Positions 1-8,119 are shown, numbered from the stretch's first letter. The stretch: DNA of 35,164 bases from CAZBWE01 sp964495465 (GCA_964495465.1 CAZBWE010000016.1:1-35164), one strand, 5' to 3'. The notes: a model not told the origin generated them from the letters alone. Numbers and translations: made by a program.

Positions 1-525
1 CCCACCGGTGCTATTAAAGAAAAACAGATAGAAATTGGATTTGTTGATTTGGGTAGCGCGGGTGATGTGAAATTTGGTCAAGGCCGACTAAAAATAGGAG
101 ACGTGCGTTCACCTGCTTTGATAAAGAAAGTAAAGGAGAACGCAGCAAATAATGGAACTGTCCTGATAGACGCTCCACCGGGCACTTCATGTCCTGTGGT
201 CGAGGCAGTCAAGGGAGCAGATTTTGTTTTGCTGGTTACCGAGCCTACACCATTTGGCTTAAATGACCTCCAGCTCGCAGTGGAGATGGTAAGAGAGCTT
301 GGGCTTGCCTTTGCTGTTGTAATAAACCGTTGCGACGTAGGTGACGGGCGAGTTGTACGCTATTGCCAGCAACAAGATATAGAAATTCTCCTTGAGATGC
401 CGAACGACCGACTGGTAGCGGAAGCTTACTCACAGGGGATTAAAATAATTGATGCATTGCCCGGCTACGAAGAAAAGTTCTTACAGCTATACGAAAAAAT
501 CGATGCGAGGGTTACAGTCAAATGA
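1..525 (+). CDS. MinD-family P-loop ATPase with inserted ferredoxin domain, 5' truncated by window edge
   Basis: This is the C-terminal part of a MinD/ParA-superfamily ATPase of the class that carries a ferredoxin insert (COG1149 type). The reading frame is open from base 1, and the first residues (PTGAIKEKQIEI) match the segment that follows a [4Fe-4S] ferredoxin motif. The Walker A loop and cysteine motifs therefore lie upstream of the window. The visible part has the Walker B-like DAPPGTSCPV segment, LLVTEPTPFGLNDL and the VINRCD nucleotide-base motif. It parallels the complete gene at 3339-4229, and such ATPases come in pairs in ORP-type loci of anaerobes. A TTG at 49 could be mistaken for a start but is internal. 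The stop overlaps the next start as ATGA (522-525), which suggests translational coupling. The family is clear; the cargo is not known. Confidence 0.9.
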   Translation, partial: PTGAIKEKQIEIGFVDLGSAGDVKFGQGRLKIGDVRSPALIKKVKENAANNGTVLIDAPPGTSCPVVEAVKGADFVLLVTEPTPFGLNDLQLAVEMVRELGLAFAVVINRCDVGDGRVVRYCQQQDIEILLEMPNDRLVAEAYSQGIKIIDALPGYEEKFLQLYEKIDARVTVK

Positions 526-911
526 AAGAAGATTTTGAATTCATGGAGAGAATAACCCGTGACATAGATGCCTGGAAAGCAGCTTGTAAAATCCTCGATG
601 TTGACGAAGAGGCAAGCAAAAAAGAGTTAAAAAAAGCTTACAGGCAAGTTGCAATGAAGTTTCATCCTGACAAGAATTTGAACGACCCTGATGCAAATAA
701 AAAATTTACACTGGTCAAATGTGCCTACGAATTATTGGCAGAGAATAAACCCTGTCCGGAACTACTGGAGGAAATCAATACATGGGAAGGTGTTCCGGAG
801 GACAACAAATACAGACTCGATAACCCCTGGGGACATTTCCTTTGGTGGCGTGAAAAATTTTTTGGTTCCGAAGAAAAGAAAAGGCGAAACGGAGGTCGTT
901 CTTGCATCTGA
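522..911 (+). CDS. Short J-domain (DnaJ-like) protein
   Basis: A 129-residue protein with an N-terminal J-domain at about residues 17-75. The HPD signature that stimulates Hsp70 ATPase sits at residues 48-50, inside KFHPDKN. The Gly/Phe and zinc-finger regions of full DnaJ are absent, so it is a type III J-protein that recruits an Hsp70 to a particular client. The C-terminal 50 residues (WGHFLWWREKFFG) are aromatic and basic and match nothing I recognise. The ATG overlaps the stop of the preceding ATPase gene. J-proteins such as HscB serve Fe-S cluster transfer, so a role in loading clusters on the neighbouring ferredoxin ATPases is plausible, but this is inference from position only. Confidence 0.85.
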   Translation: MKEDFEFMERITRDIDAWKAACKILDVDEEASKKELKKAYRQVAMKFHPDKNLNDPDANKKFTLVKCAYELLAENKPCPELLEEINTWEGVPEDNKYRLDNPWGHFLWWREKFFGSEEKKRRNGGRSCI

Positions 912-920
912 AAAGAGAAG

Positions 921-1520
921 ATGGAAAATGCAAAGCTAAGTGAAAATTTTTATGATAAGATTAAGCCGCGGTTGCACAAACGCGTCGGTCGAGAATTGCG
1001 CGGGGCCAAACATGTGCTCGATTTAGGCTGCGGTGCGTGTGAGCTTTCCAAGTACCTGTCAGAGACGTATGGCCACAAAGTTACTGGTATTGATGTATCA
1101 TCTGATAGTTTTCCAGATAAGATGGAAACAAGCAGAAATTGGCCACTTGTTCGCTGTATTCGCAAAGATGCAGCGAAGCTTGATTTCATTCAGAACAAAA
1201 CAATAGATGCAGTTGTAATGTTCTGGTCTCTGCATGAGATGAGCAATCCTCAGGTAGTTTTGCAGCAGGCTCACCGTGTTTTGAAGCCGACCGGAAAAAT
1301 ACTTGTCGTTGAGTTTCCGCGTAACTCGCTGGCACAAAGATTATGGAATGAAAACTATTACAGCAAACAAGAATTAATAACCTATCTGCGTAAGACAGGG
1401 TTTAAGAATATTCAGGCCACGCTGCTTGAAAATAAACAAATACTTTTGGTCAGCGGATATCACGATATTAAAGGTACTAACGACTCAAAGAGGATAAAGG
1501 TCAAAACTTATGAAGTATGA
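921..1520 (+). CDS. Class I SAM-dependent methyltransferase (1 of 4)
   Basis: A 199-residue Rossmann-fold methyltransferase. Motif I is VLDLGCGACELS (about residues 32-43), followed by the acidic end of strand 2 in VTGIDVS. The strand 4 region is AVVMFWSLHEM, and HRVLKPTGKILVVEF is the usual post-motif helix and strand. There is no transmembrane segment. It begins 9 nt after the J-domain gene and its end overlaps the OsmC gene by 11 nt, so it is an internal operon gene. The substrate cannot be read from the sequence. The short N-terminus resembles small-molecule or metalloid methyltransferases more than protein or RNA enzymes, but that is weak evidence. Confidence 0.85.
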   Translation: MENAKLSENFYDKIKPRLHKRVGRELRGAKHVLDLGCGACELSKYLSETYGHKVTGIDVSSDSFPDKMETSRNWPLVRCIRKDAAKLDFIQNKTIDAVVMFWSLHEMSNPQVVLQQAHRVLKPTGKILVVEFPRNSLAQRLWNENYYSKQELITYLRKTGFKNIQATLLENKQILLVSGYHDIKGTNDSKRIKVKTYEV

Positions 1521-1941
1521 AAGAACGTATATATTTAAGAACACGGTATTTCAGGAGGCCAATGAACCAGCAAAAACTGTTTTCAGCGGCCCAGGGGAGC
1601 TGGAAGTTGGACCGGCTCCTGAATTTGAAGGAAATCCGGAAACGCTAAACCCGGAGGAAATGTTTGTCGCTGCTATTAATAACTGTATAATGACAACATT
1701 CTTTTATTTTGTGCGAAAGTCGAACGTTGAGATTTTATCCTACTATTCAAGAGCTGAAGGCCAAGTCAAAAAACAAGCAGATGGGTTTCGATTTACCAAC
1801 GTAGAGGTTCGGGCAAAGGTTACGTTGCAACACCAAGAGCTTGTTGAGAAAGTTCGCGAATTTGGTAATCTCGCTGAGAAATACTGTCTTGTTTCCCGTT
1901 CGGTAGTATGTCCAGTTCGGTACCATCTTGAAATAGGATAG
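1510..1941 (+). CDS. OsmC-family protein
   Basis: A 143-residue OsmC/Ohr-fold protein. Members of the family are thiol peroxidases or related redox proteins, using two conserved cysteines for reduction of organic hydroperoxides. Both are present: Cys59 in AAINNCIMT and Cys126 in EKYCLVSRSV, with the usual helical MFVAA segment before the first. The SRSV motif after the second cysteine points to the OsmC branch rather than Ohr. It overlaps the end of the upstream methyltransferase gene and lies 28 nt before another. In an anaerobe it may protect the Fe-S proteins of the operon from peroxide or handle reactive sulfur species. That role is inferred. Confidence 0.88.
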   Translation: MKYERTYIFKNTVFQEANEPAKTVFSGPGELEVGPAPEFEGNPETLNPEEMFVAAINNCIMTTFFYFVRKSNVEILSYYSRAEGQVKKQADGFRFTNVEVRAKVTLQHQELVEKVREFGNLAEKYCLVSRSVVCPVRYHLEIG

Positions 1942-1969
1942 AAATTAAAGAAATCAAAAGAATATATAA

Positions 1970-2638
1970 ATGAGAAAGCTATATCCTGAATCAAAAGTTG
2001 AGATTAGGGGATTCATGGCCCGATACTACGATATCGGCCTCGATATAGCTACACTCGGAAGTTATCTGCCGTTTATTAAAAAGGTCATACGTATGGCAAA
2101 GATTAAACCAGACGACAGAATCCTCGACTTAGGGGCAGGTACAGGCAGAAACGCTTGCCTTATGGCTAAATACCTATCCGAGAAGGGCGAACTGATCGGT
2201 GTCGATATTTCTAAAGATATGATTGCTCAATTTGAAAAGAGATGTGCAAATTTCCCCAACGTTAAAATTATCAATCGAAAAATTAACCAGACCTTACCTT
2301 ATAAAAATGATTTTAACAAAGTTTTTATCTCATTTGTTTTGCATGGGTTCCCACAAAATGCCAGGAAAGTAATTATTGAAAATGCCTTTCAATCCTTAAA
2401 GCAAAATGGGGAGTTCCTCATCTTGGATTATAACGAATTCTCGCTGTCGGATATCCCTTTTTACTTCAGGCTTGCTTTTAAGCTTATGGAATGCCCTTAT
2501 GCCTTTGATTTTATCGAAAAAGATTGGAAGAAAATACTGGCCAATGCAGGATTCAACAACTTTAGGGAACACTTTTTCTTTGGTAATTTTATAAGATTGA
2601 TAAGGGCCGTAAAACTAAATAGTTTTAAACAAACATAA
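1970..2638 (+). CDS. Class I SAM-dependent methyltransferase (2 of 4), UbiE/MenG-like
   Basis: A 222-residue methyltransferase with motif I ILDLGAGTGRNA, motif II GELIGVDIS and a motif-post-I region around FVLHGFPQNARK. The N-terminus has the segment FMARYYDIG with a following hydrophobic helix, as in UbiE-like enzymes acting on lipophilic or small substrates. An internal ATG at 2015 is an alternative start, but the ATG at 1970 keeps a longer N-terminal helix. It lies 28 nt after the OsmC gene. About 100 nt separate it from the ferredoxin-NifX gene, so a secondary promoter could lie there; I see no convincing one. Its substrate is unknown. Confidence 0.85.
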   Translation: MRKLYPESKVEIRGFMARYYDIGLDIATLGSYLPFIKKVIRMAKIKPDDRILDLGAGTGRNACLMAKYLSEKGELIGVDISKDMIAQFEKRCANFPNVKIINRKINQTLPYKNDFNKVFISFVLHGFPQNARKVIIENAFQSLKQNGEFLILDYNEFSLSDIPFYFRLAFKLMECPYAFDFIEKDWKKILANAGFNNFREHFFFGNFIRLIRAVKLNSFKQT

Positions 2639-2741
2639 CAAAAACCGACTATAATCATCTTGCGTAAATTAAGCCTCAGCAACAATTATATGAGAGAATG
2701 TTGAAGAAGCGCAATTAAGGTTTTTTGGGAGCTAGTGAAAA

Positions 2742-3308
2742 ATGATGCACATCAGTGAAAATAAATGTGTTGGATGTGGTCTTTGCGTTGATGTTTGTCC
2801 CCAAGAAGGCATTACGCTAAGCAAAGGCATAGCACAAATAGATAAAGATAAATGCGTAGAGTGTCAGTCTTGTTTACAAGAATGCCCACAAGAAGCTATT
2901 AGTTTTTTCGAAAATATTAATTTTGTGGCGGCTTTTGGAACTGATGACAGCAACACACTAAAAAGCGATAACCACGTGGGAATGTCAAAGTATTTTAGGC
3001 TATATCGATTTTCTGACGGCCAGGAAGATTTCATTGAACAAAGAAGAAATCTCAAATACAAAGAGGATGAAACAAAAACACACGGGGACCCAGGAAAAGC
3101 TAAAGCCACAGCTTCAGCGTTAGGAAATGTTGATATACTTGTTGGACAAATGTTTGGTCCAAATATAACAAGGTTAAGAAATAAATTTGTATGTGCGGTT
3201 GTTAGAAAGAAGACTATCGAGGATGCGATTCAAATGGTGCATAAAAACATCGATGAAATTATAGAAGAAAAGAACAAAAGCAATAGGCGAGGAATTGTCT
3301 TAAAATAA
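2742..3308 (+). CDS. Ferredoxin 2x[4Fe-4S] fused to a NifX/NafY-type domain
   Basis: A 188-residue two-domain protein. Residues 1-50 form a bacterial ferredoxin with two motifs, CVGCGLCVDVCP and CVECQSCLQECP, each able to hold a [4Fe-4S] cluster. Residues 60-165 resemble the dinitrogenase Fe-Mo cofactor biosynthesis fold (NifX/NafY/ORP): a VAAFGTDD strand opening, then HVGMSKYFRLYRF, where NifX proteins have HFGxAxxF, and a late strand around VDILVGQMFGPN. NifX-fold proteins bind metal-sulfur clusters, so the fusion would put an electron-transfer module beside a cluster carrier. It starts at ATG 2742 or 2745, after GGGAG at about 2727. The ferredoxin is certain; the NifX assignment is from pattern and context. 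Confidence 0.8.
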   Translation: MMHISENKCVGCGLCVDVCPQEGITLSKGIAQIDKDKCVECQSCLQECPQEAISFFENINFVAAFGTDDSNTLKSDNHVGMSKYFRLYRFSDGQEDFIEQRRNLKYKEDETKTHGDPGKAKATASALGNVDILVGQMFGPNITRLRNKFVCAVVRKKTIEDAIQMVHKNIDEIIEEKNKSNRRGIVLK

Positions 3309-3338
3309 AACTGTTATTGATTGATAAGGAATTTCATT

Positions 3339-4229
3339 TTGAAAGAGTTAGTTGTAATAAGCGGCAAGGGTGGAACAGGTAAAACGAGCATTGTAGCATC
3401 GTTCGCGGCACTTGCGAAAAATGCAGTTTTCGCTGATTGTGACGTCGATGCAGCGGACTTGCACCTGGTCTTAGAGCCTAAGATTAAGCAAACCAACGAT
3501 TTTTCAGGAGGCAAACGGGCAGCTATAGTAACCGAGAAATGTATTGGCTGTGGCAGGTGCCAGGACCTTTGTAGATTCAACGCAATACATTTTAATGGCC
3601 AGGCAAATGATATGGTTGACAAGACGTTTACTATTGATCCGATTTCATGCGAAGGCTGCAAGGTGTGCGTAGAGTTTTGTCCGGTGGATGCAATTAAGTT
3701 CGAGGAGTCTATAAACGGACAATGGTTTATATCGGATACACGATTCGGGACAATGGTTCATGCCAAATTAGGAATCGCAGGGGAAAACAGTGGAAAATTA
3801 GTAACCCTGATTCGTAAGGAAGCAAAGAGAATCGCTACAGAGCAAAAGAAGGATTTAATTATCGTTGATGGCTCGCCGGGCATTGGCTGCCCGGTAATTG
3901 CATCGATTACAGGAGCTGATTTGGTTTTGATAGTTACTGAGCCAACGCTTTCCGGCAAGCATGATTTAGGCCGGGTCGCAGACTTAGCCGCCGGTTTTAA
4001 AATCCCCACCCTGGTTACCATAAACAAATTTGATGTGAATCCCGACATGGCAGAACGAATAGAGAAAGATGCCCGCAGTAGAGATATAAAAATGGTGGGA
4101 AAAATTCGTTATGACGAGGCTTTTACCAAAGCGCAAATTCTCAAATCTACAGTGCTGGAATATACCGGCGGCGCAGTATCGGAAGATGTAAAAGCCCTAT
4201 GGAGAAATGTAACTTATGCCCTCGGATAA
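3339..4229 (+). CDS. MinD-family ATPase with inserted 2x[4Fe-4S] ferredoxin (ORP-complex type)
   Basis: A complete copy of the ATPase type truncated at the window start. The deviant Walker A loop GKGGTGKTS is near residue 9, then comes FADCDVDAADLHL. The ferredoxin insert has CIGCGRCQDLC and CEGCKVCVEFCPVDA. The remaining fold has DGSPGIGCPV, LIVTEPTLSGKHDL and TINKFD. ATP binding probably drives conformational transfer of clusters or partner proteins, by analogy with Mrp/NBP35. The start is chosen at TTG 3339 because AAGGA at 3326-3330 is about 8 nt upstream and the protein then begins MKELVVISGKGG, as the family does. The TTG at 3321 lacks a ribosome site. The end overlaps the next gene by 14 nt. 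Confidence 0.93.
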   Translation: MKELVVISGKGGTGKTSIVASFAALAKNAVFADCDVDAADLHLVLEPKIKQTNDFSGGKRAAIVTEKCIGCGRCQDLCRFNAIHFNGQANDMVDKTFTIDPISCEGCKVCVEFCPVDAIKFEESINGQWFISDTRFGTMVHAKLGIAGENSGKLVTLIRKEAKRIATEQKKDLIIVDGSPGIGCPVIASITGADLVLIVTEPTLSGKHDLGRVADLAAGFKIPTLVTINKFDVNPDMAERIEKDARSRDIKMVGKIRYDEAFTKAQILKSTVLEYTGGAVSEDVKALWRNVTYALG

Positions 4230-4932
4230 TACCAATTTGCCAATGATGACAGAGAAACCGTCACGGTTTGATTTTGATGCATTGGCTAATAACTATGACT
4301 GGTGGTATGAAAACGCCAAGGGCCGAATGTACGACCGCCTGGAAAAGAAAGCAATCAGCCGCTATCTTCCAACAAGTGCCAAAGGCAAAAAATTATTGGA
4401 AGTTGGCTGCGGTACCGGCCATTGGAGCCAGTTTTTCAGTAAATATGGTTTTGAAGTTACAGGCGTTGACACTTCTGAACGTATGATAAACGTAGCCCAA
4501 AATAAAAACATTCCAAATGCCTTATTTAGAGTAGGTGATGGGCACTGTTTGCCATTTGAGGATGGTATTTTCGATGTGACTGCAGCTATTACAACCTTGG
4601 AATTCGTTCGCGACGCTGAGGTAGTGGTGCAAGAGATAGTACGTTGCACTCGTAAGCCAGGAGGGAGGCTGTTGATAGGCGTATTGAATGAGCTGGCTCG
4701 ACTAAACCGCAATAGAAAACAAAGACCTGAATCGCCATATGCAAAAGCTCGATTGTTTTCTCCAAGAGAGCTAAAACAACTTTTAGTACGGCACGGCGAA
4801 ACTCGTATGGTCACCGCCGGGTTTATTCCCAGACAAAAACATCTTTTATCATTATCACCATTAACTGACACAGTTGGCCGGTTGCTTCATATGCCATATG
4901 GTGCTTTTATTGCAGCAGGAGTAAGATTATGA
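4216..4932 (+). CDS. Class I SAM-dependent methyltransferase (3 of 4)
   Basis: A 238-residue protein with motif I LLEVGCGTGHWSQFF, motif II VTGVDTSERM and the GDGHCLPFEDGIFD acidic loop typical of Methyltransf_11 enzymes. The N-terminal NNYDWWYE motif and a C-terminal half rich in Arg and Leu are less usual and may build the substrate pocket. It overlaps the ferredoxin ATPase gene by 14 nt, and its own stop overlaps the next start as ATGA (4929-4932). ATG codons at 4243 and 4246 are alternative starts, but the overlap is in keeping with the tight packing here. The substrate is unknown. Confidence 0.87.
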   Translation: MPSDNTNLPMMTEKPSRFDFDALANNYDWWYENAKGRMYDRLEKKAISRYLPTSAKGKKLLEVGCGTGHWSQFFSKYGFEVTGVDTSERMINVAQNKNIPNALFRVGDGHCLPFEDGIFDVTAAITTLEFVRDAEVVVQEIVRCTRKPGGRLLIGVLNELARLNRNRKQRPESPYAKARLFSPRELKQLLVRHGETRMVTAGFIPRQKHLLSLSPLTDTVGRLLHMPYGAFIAAGVRL

Positions 4933-5186
4933 AAATCCAAGCAGAAGTAAGTTTATATCCACTGCGCCAAAACGATTTAACCAAACCGATCCGACAGTTT
5001 GTCCAAGTCATGGAGAACGACAAGCTAAAAATTAAAACTGGAGCAATGAGTAGCCTCATTGCAGGAGAAAGCCAGGTGGTTTTCGAAAAGCTGCAAAAGG
5101 CCTTTGAGAAACTTGCTCAAAGATATGAGATAGTACTGACCGCAAAGATTTCCAATGCATGCCCCGAAGTTAATCAGGAAAAATAG
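4929..5186 (+). CDS. Thiamine-binding-fold (MTH1187/YkoF-like) small protein
   Basis: An 85-residue protein matching the MTH1187/DUF77 family, a ferredoxin-like alpha/beta fold related to half of the YkoF HMP/thiamine-binding protein. The features seen are the opening strand AEVSLYPLRQ, the central TGAMSSLIAGE loop, and the ending VLTAKISNACP that is characteristic of the family. The length is normal for single-domain members. Known homologues bind thiamine or related small ligands and form tetramers. It is translationally coupled to the preceding methyltransferase by an ATGA overlap. It could act as a ligand sensor or chaperone within the complex; that function is inference. Confidence 0.8.
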   Translation: MKIQAEVSLYPLRQNDLTKPIRQFVQVMENDKLKIKTGAMSSLIAGESQVVFEKLQKAFEKLAQRYEIVLTAKISNACPEVNQEK

Positions 5187-5212
5187 ATTTTTTAAAGGAA
5201 CGGAGATATACT

Positions 5213-6067
5213 ATGGCGAAAAATAATAGCACTTTTCAGATTGATGAAAATAAGCAAAAAAAAATTCAAGCTGAACAGGAGCAAATTCGCAAAAAAGTAA
5301 AACAGATAAAGCACCAGATACTTGTGCTCAGTGGCAAAGGAGGCGTTGGCAAAAGCACGGTGGCGGCAAACCTTGCGGTTTCACTCGCACTTGCCGGCAA
5401 GAAAGTGGGACTGCTTGACATTGATATACACGGTCCAAGCATCCCGAAGATTCTAAACCTTGAAGGAAAGGAAATCCATGCGACAGGAGATGTGATCTTG
5501 CCCCTTGAAATGTTGGAAAACCTAAAAGTTATGTCCATAGGGTTTCTGTTGCGAGGAGGTAACGACGCTGTGATATGGAGAGGCCCGATGAAATATCAGA
5601 TGATAAAGCAATTCTTAAAAGATGTAGATTGGGGCAATTTAGACTTTTTGATTGTCGATTCGCCTCCCGGTACTGGAGATGAGCCGCTTTCGATTGTCCA
5701 GCTTTTGGAAAATGCCGATGGCGCAATTATAGTTACCACCCCTCAGGAAGTAGCACTGTCAGACGTTCGCAGATGCATCACCTTTTGCCACAATCTTAAT
5801 CTACCTGTTCTTGGTGTAGTGGAGAATATGAGTGGATTTGTCTGTCCTAAGTGCGGCCAGAGAACTGATTTGTTCAAATCCGGCGGTGGTGAAATTATGG
5901 CTAACGAGATGCACGTACGCTTCTTGGGCCGGATTCCCATAGACCCGCAAATTGTAGAAGCCTGCGATTCCGGCAGACCGTTTGTATATCACTACAACCA
6001 AAGTCAAACGGCAAAGGATTTTGAGCAAGTGCTGAATCCGATTCTTGAACTTAACAACAATGATTAG
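5213..6067 (+). CDS. Mrp/NBP35-family Fe-S carrier ATPase
   Basis: A 284-residue Mrp/ApbC-type ATPase, a scaffold and carrier for [4Fe-4S] clusters. It has a charged N-terminal helix (residues 1-33), Walker A GKGGVGKST at 41-49, DIDIHGPSIPK after it, VDSPPGTGDEP (Walker B) and VENMSGFVCPKCGQ, whose CxxC pair holds the bridging cluster at the dimer interface. The N-terminal MIP18-like domain of larger Mrp proteins is missing. It has a good ribosome site (AAGGAACGGAG before 5213) and is followed after 42 nt by a NifX-fold gene. The Mrp-NifX pair recalls the fused MrpORP proteins of some Desulfovibrio species. Confidence 0.93.
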   Translation: MAKNNSTFQIDENKQKKIQAEQEQIRKKVKQIKHQILVLSGKGGVGKSTVAANLAVSLALAGKKVGLLDIDIHGPSIPKILNLEGKEIHATGDVILPLEMLENLKVMSIGFLLRGGNDAVIWRGPMKYQMIKQFLKDVDWGNLDFLIVDSPPGTGDEPLSIVQLLENADGAIIVTTPQEVALSDVRRCITFCHNLNLPVLGVVENMSGFVCPKCGQRTDLFKSGGGEIMANEMHVRFLGRIPIDPQIVEACDSGRPFVYHYNQSQTAKDFEQVLNPILELNNND

Positions 6068-6109
6068 TAATCAAATGAGACACAATCTTTAGAAAAAGGA
6101 GATAAGAAA

Positions 6110-6448
6110 ATGCGCATAGCAGTTCCATTAGCACAGGGTAAATTAAGCCTTCACTTTGGTCATTGCGACCAGTTTGCAATCTTTGATATTGATGACAAAA
6201 TAAGTAAGGTTATAAACAGAAAAGAGGCCATACCTCCATCCCATGCTCCCGGAGCATTGCCGAAATGGCTACATCAAAACAACATCAGCGTTATTATTGC
6301 CGGCGGCATGGGACAGCGAGCACAGCAGCTTTTTGAGCAGGATGACATTAAAGTAATTATTGGTGCATCGAACGGCTCACCTGAAGAGCTTGTGTCAGCT
6401 TATCTGGAAGACACACTTGAGACAGGAGATAATATCTGTGATCACTAA
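6110..6448 (+). CDS. NifX/NafY-fold metal-cluster-binding protein, ORP-like
   Basis: A 112-residue single-domain protein of the dinitrogenase iron-molybdenum cofactor biosynthesis family. It opens MRIAVPLAQGKLSLHFGHCDQ, with the HFGHC motif that distinguishes ORP-like members, has the central IIAGGMGQRAQQLF loop, and ends in NICDH, the usual C-terminus of the group. Family members bind preformed Fe-S, Mo-Fe-S or Mo-Cu-S clusters. A strong Shine-Dalgarno (AAGGAG) lies 8 nt before the ATG. It directly follows the Mrp gene. With no nif structural genes in view, a nitrogenase role is unlikely and an Orange Protein-like role is preferred. Confidence 0.9.
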   Translation: MRIAVPLAQGKLSLHFGHCDQFAIFDIDDKISKVINRKEAIPPSHAPGALPKWLHQNNISVIIAGGMGQRAQQLFEQDDIKVIIGASNGSPEELVSAYLEDTLETGDNICDH

Positions 6449-6620
6449 AATTCAGAATCATACTGGAAAAAAGCAATAGTCAAGGCATGCATCAAAAACA
6501 GTTCGAATACGTTATATATACTGGATGCTGAGATAGCTCAGGATGAACAGATTAAATCTTCTGCTATCGGTAAGTTTGTGAGCAAGCCTGACCTGGCGGA
6601 TAGGCAGGATACATAAAGTT
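6449..6620 (+). other. Intergenic stretch with a 55-codon open frame continuing past the NifX stop
   Basis: The 172 nt between the NifX-fold gene and the next gene stay open in the same frame as the NifX gene from its TAA (6446-6448) to a TAA at 6614-6616. The translation includes NTLYILDAEIAQDEQIK and ends KPDLADRQDT. It has no ATG or convincing start codon and no clear ribosome site. It could be the tail of a gene that lost its start, an extension reached by stop readthrough, or chance. The NifX protein already has its family-typical end, so I do not extend it. Confidence 0.35.
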
Positions 6621-7448
6621 ATGAAAGAAGATATTCGAATAACAATTCTGACTGAAAACACGGCACTTAAAGCTGGATTAAAAGCTGAACACGGCCTATC
6701 CTTCTGGATTGAATACGGCAATAAAAAGATACTCTTTGATACCGGCCAGAGTGACTTGATTTTACACAATGCACGAACTTTAGGAATTGATATTTCACGG
6801 ACAGATGCAATCATACTGAGCCATGGCCATTATGACCATACGGGTGGTTTGCCTTCTGTTCTTAATATTGCTTCTAAGGTAATGATTTATTTACATCCTG
6901 CAGCAACTGAAATGAAATTTAGCCAGAAAGCATCAGAAATAAAATCGATTGGTATGTCTGCTTCTGCAAAGGAGGCTATTCAAGACCAGCATATGATCTG
7001 GACAGTAACACCTGCCCAAATATTTCCTGGAATGTCAGTAACTGGGCAAGTACCGCGCTTGAACGATTACGAAGATGTCGGGGGAACCTTTTTTGTTGAT
7101 GAAGATTGCCAGAAGCCCGATGAACTCTTAGACGACCAGACATTATTTATCGAATCATCAAAGGGATTGGTTGTTGTTCTTGGCTGTGCTCATGCAGGTG
7201 TTGTAAATATACTCGACTATATCAGTAAATTAACGAGCTGTAATAAAATATATACTGTTATCGGCGGTATGCACCTATTAAATGCAAGTCGGATTCGAAT
7301 TGCCAATACGATAGAGGCCTTCAAAAAATACGAAATTCAAAAAATTTTCCCTTTGCATTGCACTGGTAAAAAAGCGATGGATGCTATGGAAAAAGCTTTT
7401 GGTGACAAATGCCTGTGTTTGGGTGCCGGCGGACAAATCGGTTTCTAA
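6621..7448 (+). CDS. Metallo-beta-lactamase-fold hydrolase, COG1237-like (1 of 2)
   Basis: A 275-residue metallo-hydrolase. The metal motif is HGHYDH at residues 68-73 (LSHGHYDHTGG), preceded by KKILFDTGQS. Later ligands are probably the His in LGCAHAGVVN and the His of FPLHCTGKKA. The overall layout, with VIGGMHLL, fits the COG1237 branch annotated as 7,8-dihydropterin-6-methyl-4-aminobenzene-5'-phosphate synthase-like, although most members have no proven substrate. The ATG at 6621 has only a weak upstream AGGAT. A shorter paralogue lies at 11484-12086. It may act on a small-molecule ligand of the operon's cofactor; that is inference. Confidence 0.9.
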   Translation: MKEDIRITILTENTALKAGLKAEHGLSFWIEYGNKKILFDTGQSDLILHNARTLGIDISRTDAIILSHGHYDHTGGLPSVLNIASKVMIYLHPAATEMKFSQKASEIKSIGMSASAKEAIQDQHMIWTVTPAQIFPGMSVTGQVPRLNDYEDVGGTFFVDEDCQKPDELLDDQTLFIESSKGLVVVLGCAHAGVVNILDYISKLTSCNKIYTVIGGMHLLNASRIRIANTIEAFKKYEIQKIFPLHCTGKKAMDAMEKAFGDKCLCLGAGGQIGF

Positions 7449-7466
7449 CGGAGATTAATGTAGAGT

Positions 7467-8087
7467 ATGTCAGATAAAGATCTGGATCAGATATGCAAAA
7501 ACTTGTCGCATATCAGCACTTCCGACTGGATAGCGGTTAAGTTTGAGAAACAAATATCTGCAAATAACATCGCTCACATCAGGTTCTGTGAAGCCGTATA
7601 TAGGGCTCAAAACAAGCATATATCCTTATCCCCTCTTAACGTATGCTGTGATGGTGCCAGAAGATGCTTTGGTTGGCTTAAAAACAATGATGTGAAGCTG
7701 GCTCAAAGACTTTCTGAAAAAACAGGTATCAATCAGGATGTAGCCCGTGGATTGATAAGAAGTGTGCCTGTTCTGAATGAAAAATTCTCTGGGATCTCTC
7801 TCGGCAGGGATATCGATGGCGATGTCTATATAAGTTATGCCAGCTCGGAATCAGCGATGAAACTGATTAGGTCTTGGCAGAAGATAACCGGGTGTAATCT
7901 CGATACAAAAATTTCAGGCATAATGTCTGTCTGCGGAAACGTTGCGGTCAAAAGCTATATTGACCAGAAAATTAGTATTTCTTTTGGTTGTCCTGATTCC
8001 AGAGAATACGGCGGCATCGAAAAAGAGCAACTGGTTATTGGTCTTCCGCACAAAGTTGCATTACGTATATGTGTTATTAATAGTTGA
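7467..8087 (+). CDS. DUF169-family protein
   Basis: A 206-residue protein whose pattern fits DUF169 (COG2043), a family of unknown function common in anaerobes and methanogens. Seen are the early segment DWIAVKF, the RFCEAVYRAQ helix, the CCDGARRCFGW motif in which DUF169 proteins have a conserved Cys and a GF/GW turn, and the ending GCPDSREYGGIEKEQLVIGLP. The cysteines could bind a metal or cluster. It is 18 nt after the metallo-hydrolase gene and ends 32 nt before the likely start of the arginine decarboxylase. No biochemical role is known to me. Confidence 0.75.
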   Translation: MSDKDLDQICKNLSHISTSDWIAVKFEKQISANNIAHIRFCEAVYRAQNKHISLSPLNVCCDGARRCFGWLKNNDVKLAQRLSEKTGINQDVARGLIRSVPVLNEKFSGISLGRDIDGDVYISYASSESAMKLIRSWQKITGCNLDTKISGIMSVCGNVAVKSYIDQKISISFGCPDSREYGGIEKEQLVIGLPHKVALRICVINS

Positions 8088-8119
8088 AGCGAATATATAA
8101 AGAGTCTTTGGAGATTAGC

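Noticed and set aside
4362..4871. A 169-codon minus-strand frame
   Set aside because: It is antisense to a methyltransferase gene with clear motifs and tight operon overlaps.
6110..6448. Nitrogenase cofactor (NifX) function
   Set aside because: No nifHDK, nifE, nifN or nifB genes are seen, and the Mrp and ferredoxin-ATPase neighbours fit an ORP-like role better.
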